From Planctomycetaceae bacterium (GTDB lineage Bacteria; Planctomycetota; Planctomycetia; Pirellulales; UBA1268): a DNA stretch of 5,181 nt. Position 1 is the stretch's first letter. Each line of letters starts with the position of its first letter. The translations under genes and the position numbers were made by a program. The stretch covers positions 1-5,181 of the forward strand of contig CANETO010000179.1 in NCBI GenBank assembly GCA_947440895.1, in the 5' to 3' direction. The notes beneath the pieces are model-generated. The model made no database searches and was not told the DNA's origin. It worked only from the letters and a program-made list of their open reading frames with translations. This document shows positions 1 to 5,181 of this stretch, one piece after another.

Positions 1-936
1 AACCTCCGGATGAAAGCGAAGTCGCTCGGCCTCCGAGCGCAGGACTATACCTCCGACAAGGTTCAGGGCTTCGACACGCTCTACACCGGCAAGCGGATCA
101 TCGAGGGGATCGACTCCGAGGTCATCAACCGGCTCTACGCCCAGGGGGGCAGGCTGCCAGCCGCCGATCTGCCGATCGACGAGCCGCCGCGGGCCAACGA
201 AAACTTTGTGCTCCGCAACGGCAGCAAGTCGGCACTGGCGACTTACCACCGCGCCGATGCGTCGTTTGTCCGGATCGAGAAGCAGACCTGCTACGGCATC
301 AGCCCGCGGAATGCCGAGCAGTCGTTCGCCCTCCAGGCGTTGATGGACGACGACATCAAGCTCGTCACTCTCTCCGGCACGGCCGGCACCGGCAAAACCC
401 TCCTGGCGCTGGCCGCCGCCCTCGAGTGCCGGCAACGCTACCGGCAGATCATGCTGGCCCGTCCGGTGGTGCCGCTCTCCAACCGCGATCTCGGATTTCT
501 CCCGGGAGACATCGGCGACAAGCTCGACCCCTACATGCAGCCGCTCTACGACAACCTCACGGTGATCCGCCACCAGTGTGGCGAGGACTCGCAGGCCGCC
601 CACAAAATCCTCGAGATGCGGGAGTCGGAGAAGCTGATGATCACGCCGCTGGCCTACATCCGCGGCCGCTCCCTGCAGCGGATGTTTTTCATCATCGACG
701 AAGCGCAGAACCTCACGCCCCACGAGGTCAAGACGATCATCACGCGGGCCGGCGAGGGGACGAAGATCGTGTTCACGGGCGACGTGGCCCAGATCGACCA
801 TCCCTATCTCGACGCCCTCTCCAACGGCCTGAGCTACCTGATCCACCGGATGATGGGCCAGCCGCTCTACGCCCACGTGACGCTGGAGAAGGGGGAGCGG
901 TCGGCGCTCGCGGACCTCGCCAGTGAACTGCTGTAG
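1..936 (+). CDS. PhoH family ATPase (PIN-PhoH type), 5' end outside window
   Basis: The reading frame is open from base 1 to the TAG at 934-936, giving 311 visible residues. The ATG at base 10 is probably internal: the codons before it read N-L-R, and N-L-R-M-K-A-K-S-L-G-L matches the usual end of the N-terminal PIN domain of PhoH2-type proteins (typically D-I-N-L-R-x-K-A). About 130 residues of PIN nuclease domain should therefore lie upstream. The PhoH ATPase domain is complete. Walker A is GTAGTGKT at bases 376-399, followed by the family signature ARPVVPLSNRDLGFLPG. Walker B is FFIIDEAQN at 685-711, and the sensor-like VFTGDVAQID motif follows near 769-798. PIN-PhoH proteins are cytoplasmic ATPases linked to RNA unwinding and cleavage; that role is family knowledge and is not shown here. 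The gene converges with the transporter, leaving 13 bases between stop codons. The family call is secure; the exact cellular role is not. Confidence 0.95.
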   Translation, partial: NLRMKAKSLGLRAQDYTSDKVQGFDTLYTGKRIIEGIDSEVINRLYAQGGRLPAADLPIDEPPRANENFVLRNGSKSALATYHRADASFVRIEKQTCYGISPRNAEQSFALQALMDDDIKLVTLSGTAGTGKTLLALAAALECRQRYRQIMLARPVVPLSNRDLGFLPGDIGDKLDPYMQPLYDNLTVIRHQCGEDSQAAHKILEMRESEKLMITPLAYIRGRSLQRMFFIIDEAQNLTPHEVKTIITRAGEGTKIVFTGDVAQIDHPYLDALSNGLSYLIHRMMGQPLYAHVTLEKGERSALADLASELL

Positions 937-970
937 CGGGCGAGTGGCGTTACCGTTGACGCCTGAGCAG
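937..970. terminator. Possible hairpin at the phoH/transporter convergence
   Basis: GGCGT at 946-950 pairs with ACGCC at 959-963, and a T-G wobble next to it gives a six-pair stem with a six-base loop. It lies just past the phoH stop and overlaps the transporter stop codon (TAA, 952-950 on the minus strand). Its position between two converging genes would suit a bidirectional terminator. There is no T-tract on either side and the stem is short, so it is at best a weak intrinsic terminator. It could be chance in GC-rich DNA. Confidence 0.25.
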
Positions 971-2275
971 CCACCATCCGGCGACGATTTGAATGAGCAA
1001 CGTGACCAGCCCGGCACGCGGCAGCCCTGATGCCGCCAGCACCACTCCGAACACGAGACTGGCCACGAACCCCGAGAGCTTGGTGCCCACCTGCATCAGT
1101 CCAAACGTGGCCCCGAAGCGACCCCGGGGCGCGAGCCCCGCCACCGTCGCGCGAATCACGCTCTGCACACCGCCAAGCACCAGCGCCAGAAGCGCTGCCA
1201 GCCAGTGGAGTTGGGCGGGAGTCCGCACGAGCGTCGCCAGCGTGAGCACGGCGATCCAGCCGAGCAGGCAGACGGCCAGCGCCCCGTGGCGGCTCCACCG
1301 CGTCGACAGCCAGCCGATGAAGAGCGCCCCGGGCAGGGCCACCGCCTGCACGAGCAGCACCAGCCGCACCAGCGCCGGCCCGTCGAGATGGAACTCTTCC
1401 AGGGCAACGCTCGAAAATTGGGCAATCGCGGTCTGCACCGCGCCCAGCACGAGCACGCAGCCCAGCAGCACCCGGCCGAACGAACGGCCACTCTCGTCGG
1501 CCTCGCCTTGCGCTATGCCGCCATTTGTTATGCCGCCAGACGACCACCCCGCCAGCGACCGCGCGAAGGCGAGCAGTTCGCCGGCCGACGAACCGGCGTG
1601 CACCTCTTTCTCACCATCATCAGTCCGGCCGTCGGTGCCAAAGCGGGCACAGGCAGCCGGCAGCGAAAACACCAACCACCAGCAGCCGACGAAGACAAAG
1701 GCCGCCCGCAATGCTCCTGGCGTGGTCAGCCCTAGACGATCGTGGGCCCCAACAATCGCCGTGGCGATTACAAGAGCGATGGCACCCCCGGCATACCCCG
1801 CCGCAAAGCCGCCAGCTGACAGTCGGTCGGCCGCTTGCCCCGAGGCGATCCGCGGTAGCAGGCTGCCGGTGAAGATGGCCGCCATGTCGAAGCCGACGGA
1901 GGCGATGACGATGCCAGCCACCACGGACCCGCGAGCCGTCGGTGGCACAACACCGAGCGCGAGCAGCCCGAGGCCGCCGGCCACCACGCTGGCCATCAGG
2001 GCTGACTTGTGCCGCCGCGTGCGATCGGCCCAGGCCGATAGGAACGGGGCGACGACCGCGGAGACGAGCATCGCGACGGCCAGCGTCCATGCCCAGACCA
2101 CGCCCCCCGACACGCCCCAGGCTTTGTCGGCAAACACCACTCGCTCGACATAGGCCACGATGAGCGTGATCAACGCCGTCGAAAAAGCACTCGCGGCCCA
2201 GTCGAGCAACACCCATGCGGAGGCGGCAAACCGCGAATCGCGCGTGGCATCGTGTTGCTGGGCGTTGGTCTCCAT
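950..2275 (-). CDS. MFS transporter, UMF1/Atg22-like family
   Basis: This 441-residue integral membrane protein has about 12 hydrophobic segments in two halves. The first segment carries WVLLDWAASAFST (residues 21-33), matching the UMF1 signature W-x-L-Y-D-W-A-N-S-A-F, with L in place of the usual Y and A in place of N. ADRTRRHK (83-90) is the basic loop between helices 2 and 3, typical of MFS motif A. AGYAGGAIAL (159-168) and GGVQSVIRA (368-376) match conserved family stretches in helices 5 and 10. A hydrophilic, partly acidic loop (about 211-268) separates the halves. The length is typical of the family. The family includes yeast vacuolar amino-acid effluxer Atg22; bacterial substrates are mostly unknown, so none is assigned. 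The ATG at 2275 has no clear Shine-Dalgarno sequence but puts the N-terminus a short distance before helix 1. The gene follows the exported-protein gene by 50 bases on the same strand and may be co-transcribed with it. Confidence 0.9.
   Translation of the reverse strand: METNAQQHDATRDSRFAASAWVLLDWAASAFSTALITLIVAYVERVVFADKAWGVSGGVVWAWTLAVAMLVSAVVAPFLSAWADRTRRHKSALMASVVAGGLGLLALGVVPPTARGSVVAGIVIASVGFDMAAIFTGSLLPRIASGQAADRLSAGGFAAGYAGGAIALVIATAIVGAHDRLGLTTPGALRAAFVFVGCWWLVFSLPAACARFGTDGRTDDGEKEVHAGSSAGELLAFARSLAGWSSGGITNGGIAQGEADESGRSFGRVLLGCVLVLGAVQTAIAQFSSVALEEFHLDGPALVRLVLLVQAVALPGALFIGWLSTRWSRHGALAVCLLGWIAVLTLATLVRTPAQLHWLAALLALVLGGVQSVIRATVAGLAPRGRFGATFGLMQVGTKLSGFVASLVFGVVLAASGLPRAGLVTLLIQIVAGWWLLRRQR
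1514..1538. repeat. 10-bp direct repeat inside the transporter gene
   Basis: TATGCCGCCA occurs at 1514-1523 and again at 1529-1538, a 15-base period that keeps the reading frame. On the coding (minus) strand it encodes adjacent five-residue units, GGITN and GGIAQ, in the hydrophilic loop between transporter helices 6 and 7. It looks like a small in-frame tandem duplication in a tolerant linker. Confidence 0.6.
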
Positions 2276-2325
2276 GGATGGTGAGCAGTGTAGCCGGCTC
2301 TGCGAAATGGTGACGGGAGTGCGGT

Positions 2326-3372
2326 TCAGGGCGCGAAAAGCTCGACCCGCACATCCCGTATGGAAAGGCCCAGCCTGCCGCGGCTTCCTGTTGGCGCAAA
2401 CACCTCGGGATTGATGTTGAAGTGGACGAGCTGGTAGTCGCGCGGGTCATTGGAGGCATCGGCCAGCTTGGGCATGGCCTTCCGCATGGCGACGAGGGCG
2501 GCGCGGAGTTCAGCAGCAGTGACGCGGACTTCGATCCTGCGGTAATCGGCAAAGGGCTTGTCGGTAAACAAGGAGGAGTCGGGGCCAGGATGGAGCCATC
2601 GGCTCTTGGCATTCAGCGCCGAAAACAAAATGGGCAGCTGCGTGCCGCCTTCCCAGTTGTCCACATGCACGGTATCGGGGAAGCTCGCCTCGCCGCGTGG
2701 ATCGAAGAGCGTGGCGGCCAGCCAGAGCGACTGCCGCGAGCGCGCATCATGAAAGAGGAAGTTCGTGGTGACGTAGACCTCTGCTTCACCCTCGCGAAGA
2801 GAGGTGGGCACCCGGAGATCGAAAGACATCGACAGCTCGCGATCCGCCTCCTTGAAAGGCACGGGTGCACGACTCGTGTCCAGCCACCAGTAGGCGGGTG
2901 TGATAGGCAGCAGTGCACCAGTCGAAGGACGCGGATGATCCGAATCAATCCAGATGCCGATCTCGCGTCCATGCACCTGCACCGCCGTCGTATCGGCCGC
3001 AGGCGATAGGCCACGCTGGCAGCCGTCGGGCACCTGCAGGCCGGTCAATCGCCCCGCATCCCACTCCTGCGGTACCAGCGGAGTCGCTTTGCCATAGTTG
3101 CCGAGACGCACATAAAAACGCTCGCTCTGCGGCTGCACCTCGCCGATCACGCGGGCATCCACGTCCTTGGCGGTGATGTCGGGTTGACGGAAGATGTGAG
3201 TGCTCGTGGCCGAGCCAACTTCTTTTTCGTCGGAAGCGACTGCCTCCCGGATCGCCGATGGAATCTGCGCCACGGCTTTGCCTATCACGAGTGGAGCCGT
3301 GAGAAAGAGGCAGCCCCTCAAGGCGATCCTGCCGCCCGCCAGTATCGATGTTGTTGTCGCAGCCGTTTTCAT
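2326..3372 (-). CDS. Exported protein of unknown function
   Basis: From the ATG at 3372 this is a 348-residue protein that I do not recognise. The N-terminus resembles a signal peptide: basic residues at K2, R15 and R19, a hydrophobic stretch around 20-31, and an AVA site at 33-35 before Q36. This suggests export to the periplasm or cell surface, although K32 within the segment is unusual. The mature part has no transmembrane segment. It is rich in aromatic residues and in alternating polar/hydrophobic stretches, such as IGIWIDSDHP (139-147), PAYWWLDTS (159-167), LWLAATLFDPRG (216-227) and VHVDNWEGGTQLP (235-247). It ends in SIRDVRVEL. This suggests a beta-sandwich, perhaps lectin- or glucanase-like, but that is inference only. 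An in-frame GTG at 3441 would add 23 residues and bury the signal peptide, so I prefer 3372. No strong Shine-Dalgarno sequence precedes it; only GGGG lies eight bases upstream. It is divergent from the cytochrome gene and 50 bases upstream of the transporter. Confidence 0.75.
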   Translation of the reverse strand: MKTAATTTSILAGGRIALRGCLFLTAPLVIGKAVAQIPSAIREAVASDEKEVGSATSTHIFRQPDITAKDVDARVIGEVQPQSERFYVRLGNYGKATPLVPQEWDAGRLTGLQVPDGCQRGLSPAADTTAVQVHGREIGIWIDSDHPRPSTGALLPITPAYWWLDTSRAPVPFKEADRELSMSFDLRVPTSLREGEAEVYVTTNFLFHDARSRQSLWLAATLFDPRGEASFPDTVHVDNWEGGTQLPILFSALNAKSRWLHPGPDSSLFTDKPFADYRRIEVRVTAAELRAALVAMRKAMPKLADASNDPRDYQLVHFNINPEVFAPTGSRGRLGLSIRDVRVELFAP

Positions 3373-3387
3373 GACCCATGCCCCATC

Positions 3388-3406
3388 TGATTCGTATGGT
3401 GAATCA
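3388..3406. repeat. Inverted repeat TGATTC-N7-GAATCA
   Basis: TGATTC at 3388-3393 and GAATCA at 3401-3406 form perfect six-base arms around a seven-base spacer. The repeat starts 16 bases upstream of the exported-protein start codon, where a bound repressor could block transcription or an RNA fold could affect translation. The 19-base size suits a dimeric regulator. No regulator is known, and chance cannot be excluded. Confidence 0.35.
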
Positions 3407-3410
3407 ATCG

Positions 3411-3428
3411 TTCGCCTGGCAAGGCGAA
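3411..3428. repeat. Hairpin TTCGCCT-GGCA-AGGCGAA
   Basis: TTCGCCT at 3411-3417 pairs perfectly with AGGCGAA at 3422-3428, giving a seven-base stem with a four-base loop. It lies 39 bases upstream of the exported-protein start, in its probable leader or promoter. No T-tract follows on either strand, so it is not a classical terminator. It may be an operator or leader hairpin. Confidence 0.4.
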
Positions 3429-3449
3429 GCCGTTTCAACACCGGAGAGA

Positions 3450-3470
3450 ACAGGGAGTGACCTGCCCTGT
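3450..3470. repeat. Inverted repeat ACAGGG-N9-CCCTGT
   Basis: ACAGGG at 3450-3455 and CCCTGT at 3465-3470 are perfect six-base arms with a nine-base spacer. The right arm overlaps the TTGACA hexamer that reads on the minus strand (3473-3468). If that hexamer is a real -35 box, a protein bound here would compete with RNA polymerase. Confidence 0.35.
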
Positions 3471-3597
3471 CAACGTCGCCATTTCCTTGCGGAAGTGCCG
3501 TGGCCCAGACTATCCTTTGCCGTCTCCCGCTGTCTCACAGTCAGGAGCGGTTATGGATCGCTTTTCCATCGTCTGCTCGGTATCGGCCGAGGAGCAG

Positions 3598-3603
3598 AGG
3601 AGG
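3598..3603 (+). promoter_or_regulatory. Strong Shine-Dalgarno that sets the cytochrome gene start
   Basis: AGGAGG at 3598-3603 is a perfect anti-16S match seven bases before the ATG at 3611. It favours that ATG over the in-frame ATG at 3632, which has only GAGG ten bases upstream. It is the only clear ribosome binding site among the starts visible in this window. Confidence 0.7.
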
Positions 3604-3610
3604 GCAGTGG

Positions 3611-5181
3611 ATGCAGCGAGGATGTGGTGGCATGGTAACCGTCAGCGGGTGGGGAGCGATCGTCGCTGAGATCGTGTTCCTCGTGGTCTGCGCACCCCAC
3701 GCCATGGCGGCCGACCGCTTCGACTATCACTCCGTGCGTGGCCGCCAACCGAGCACATCGGCGGCCCAAGCCCCCACGGCGGGTCAGCCGATCAGCACGA
3801 GCGACACGACACACGATGCTGCCCCGCTGACGACCGACGAGATCGGTGCAGCGACTCGGCAGTTCTGCGTCCGCTGCCACGGCGGCGATTCCACCGAAGG
3901 GGATCTCGACCTCTCCAGTTTCGGGAGCCTCGATGCACCGCCCGCCGACGCACGCCTCGTCCAGCAGATCCGCGACCGAATCGCGTATCGGGAGATGCCC
4001 CCGGAGAGCGAACCCTCTCCCGACGACGCATTGCGCCGCCGTCTCGTGAATACTCTCGACGGACAGATCAGGGAGTATCTCCGAACGCACGATCAGGGCG
4101 TGCCGGTCGTGATGCGGCGACTGAATCGCTACGAATACAACAACGCCGTCCGCGACCTGCTGCACCTCCGCGGTGACATCTATCCACTCCCGGAGAAAAC
4201 GATCCGCGTCGATAGCCCCTATTTCGATCCGGCGAGCGGACGATTTCCCGATGAGCTGTCCGTCCGAAACCGTGCGATGGGGAAGGAGCACATCGAGAAC
4301 CAGATCCTCACCGGCGTGACCCCGTTCGCGATCGATCTCCAGGCCGAGGGGGGCTTCAACAACCGGGGAAGCGAATTGGGGATGTCTCCGGTGCTCCTGG
4401 AAAGCTTTCTCGAACTCGGGACGACCATCGTCGACAGTCCTGAATTCGATGGCTACTGCGGTTCGTGGGACACCTTGTTTGCCGCACCGCCGCTGCCGCC
4501 CTCAGGACAACCGCCCACGACACGTCCCGAGGCCGTGGCACGTGAGCGGCTTGCCCGACTCCTTGAGGTCGCGTTCCGATGCCGTATCGAAGACGACCTG
4601 CTCGATCGGTACCACCGGGCATTCATCGACCGCTGGGAGGCCACCGGATCGTTTCCCCGGGCCATGAAGGATGCCGTGGCGGCCGTCCTCGCGTCGCCCC
4701 GATTCATCTACCTCGCCGAGGCGGCTGCGACCGCCGGGGAGACACAGCTCGATGGCTACGAATTGGCAACCAGGCTGTCGTTCTTCCTCTGGAGCAGCCT
4801 TCCCGATGAGACGCTGCTCGACAAGGCCCGCGACGGCTCGCTGCTCCGCGACGACATCCTCAGCGCCCAGGTGGAGCGGATGCTCGCCGATCCGCGCAGC
4901 CGGGCACTGGCGGAAAACTTCGCCCGCCAATGGCTCCGGCTCGACAGGATGGTGGCGGCAACCCCTGATTTCGACCGTTTTCCCCAATACTATTCGCGGA
5001 TCGGCTGCGAACAGTGGAAGTTCGGCGTCGTGATGATGACCGAACCACTCCTGCTCTTCGAAAGCATCATCGTCGAAGACCGCTCGATCATGCTCCTCGT
5101 CGACTCGAACTACACCTACCGTTCCGACGATCTGCAGGAGTGGTATGGCGGCGCGCTGCCCTTCGCAAACCGCGCCAACGA
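3611..5181 (+). CDS. Secreted planctomycete c-type cytochrome with DUF1587/DUF1595/DUF1592 domains, 3' end outside window
   Basis: The frame stays open from the ATG at 3611 to the window edge, giving 523 residues and no stop. The start is set by AGGAGG seven bases upstream and puts R3 ahead of the hydrophobic signal segment (about 13-29), with a likely AMA cleavage site at 31-33. A Pro/Thr/Ser-rich linker follows. The planctomycete cytochrome c module has one haem site, CVRCH (86-90), and an MPP at 129-131 whose Met is the likely second haem ligand. DUF1587 begins with RRLNRYEYNNAVRDLL (169-184) and ends with GGFNN and MSPVLLESFLE (about 247-268); roughly 45 extra residues lie between. A DUF1595-like helical segment covers about 310-370, ending SPRFIYLAE. 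DUF1592 starts at LDGYELATRLSFFLWSSLPDE (about 380) and runs to about 512. DUF1588 and DUF1585 would be expected beyond the edge. It should act outside the cytoplasm, binding haem; its biological role is unknown. The family call is secure. Confidence 0.92.
   Translation, partial: MQRGCGGMVTVSGWGAIVAEIVFLVVCAPHAMAADRFDYHSVRGRQPSTSAAQAPTAGQPISTSDTTHDAAPLTTDEIGAATRQFCVRCHGGDSTEGDLDLSSFGSLDAPPADARLVQQIRDRIAYREMPPESEPSPDDALRRRLVNTLDGQIREYLRTHDQGVPVVMRRLNRYEYNNAVRDLLHLRGDIYPLPEKTIRVDSPYFDPASGRFPDELSVRNRAMGKEHIENQILTGVTPFAIDLQAEGGFNNRGSELGMSPVLLESFLELGTTIVDSPEFDGYCGSWDTLFAAPPLPPSGQPPTTRPEAVARERLARLLEVAFRCRIEDDLLDRYHRAFIDRWEATGSFPRAMKDAVAAVLASPRFIYLAEAAATAGETQLDGYELATRLSFFLWSSLPDETLLDKARDGSLLRDDILSAQVERMLADPRSRALAENFARQWLRLDRMVAATPDFDRFPQYYSRIGCEQWKFGVVMMTEPLLLFESIIVEDRSIMLLVDSNYTYRSDDLQEWYGGALPFANRAN

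Larger units (their letters stand above)
3373..3610. promoter_or_regulatory. Divergent intergenic control region
   Basis: This 238-base region separates the starts of the exported-protein gene (minus) and the cytochrome gene (plus), so promoters for both should lie here. It contains three short perfect inverted repeats, listed separately, and a strong Shine-Dalgarno sequence at the right end. A perfect TTGACA reads on the minus strand at 3473-3468, but no credible -10 box sits 16-18 bases downstream of it. On the plus strand TTGCGG (3487-3492) and TATCCT (3511-3516), 18 bases apart, form a weak -35/-10 pair. Short open frames crossing the region look like noise and resemble no protein I know. 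Confidence 0.45.

Noticed and set aside
993..2153. A 386-codon open frame on the + strand antisense to the transporter
   Set aside because: Its translation is low-complexity (rich in S, T, P, A and R), resembles no family, and is the expected by-product of GC-rich codon use opposite a real gene whose protein matches the UMF1 family throughout.
2292..2299. Eight-base palindrome AGCCGGCT just upstream of the transporter start
   Set aside because: An eight-base GC-rich palindrome is expected by chance in such DNA, and nothing around it extends the symmetry.
1620..2612. A 330-codon minus-strand open frame overlapping both the transporter and the exported-protein gene
   Set aside because: It is out of frame with two better-supported genes on the same strand, and its product is Arg/Cys-rich with no domain-like pattern.
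2422..3009. A 195-codon + strand frame opposite the exported-protein gene
   Set aside because: It starts and ends inside the opposite gene and shows no signal peptide, domain or ribosome binding site. I kept the minus-strand frame because it has a signal peptide and a balanced composition.
3487..3516. TTGCGG-N18-TATCCT as a sigma-70 promoter for the cytochrome gene
   Set aside because: Only 3 of 6 and 4 of 6 bases match the consensus and the spacing is long; pairs this weak are common by chance, so it is not listed as a promoter.
3457..3669. Small + strand open frames crossing the divergent intergenic region
   Set aside because: They overlap the better-supported cytochrome start in another frame and have no ribosome binding site or recognisable content.
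3551..4291. A 246-codon minus-strand frame antisense to the start of the cytochrome gene
   Set aside because: It is opposite a frame that encodes a haem motif and DUF1587. A second minus-strand frame at 4502-4987 is rejected for the same reason.
1..5181. Signs of a mobile element, phage, defence island, CRISPR array or structured RNA
   Set aside because: No transposase, integrase, terminal inverted repeats, spaced repeat array or tRNA-like fold was seen, and the composition looks uniform across the window.

Overview
The window looks like ordinary chromosomal DNA from a GC-rich member of the Planctomycetota, probably Pirellulales or a close relative. The main reason is the gene at the right-hand end. 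It encodes a secreted protein with a c-type haem motif followed by DUF1587, DUF1595 and DUF1592-type domains, an architecture that is greatly expanded in Planctomycetes. The general lack of Shine-Dalgarno sequences before the other starts fits this too. The taxonomic call is inference from gene content.

Layout, left to right. (1) Bases 1-936, + strand: the C-terminal part of a PhoH-family ATPase of the PIN-PhoH type, whose 5' end lies outside the window. (2) Bases 950-2275, - strand: a 12-helix transporter of the UMF1/Atg22-like branch of the major facilitator superfamily. It converges on phoH with only 13 bases between the two stop codons, across which a small hairpin can form. (3) Bases 2326-3372, - strand: an exported protein of unknown function, 50 bases upstream of the transporter and on the same strand, so the two may be co-transcribed. 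(4) Bases 3373-3610: a 238-base divergent intergenic region with three short perfect inverted repeats and a strong Shine-Dalgarno sequence. (5) Bases 3611-5181, + strand: the N-terminal 523 residues of the DUF1592-type cytochrome protein, which runs off the right edge.

The genes do not form an obvious pathway. PhoH is a housekeeping-type RNA or stress-associated ATPase. The transporter and the exported protein could be a two-gene transcription unit with unknown substrate. The cytochrome protein reads the other way from a shared control region. No stretch of more than 300 bases lacks a gene. I saw no tRNA, rRNA, CRISPR array, insertion sequence or attachment site. I found no convincing new system. 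The items most worth a second look are the uncharacterised exported protein, the insertion inside the DUF1587 region of the cytochrome protein, and the inverted-repeat cluster between the two.
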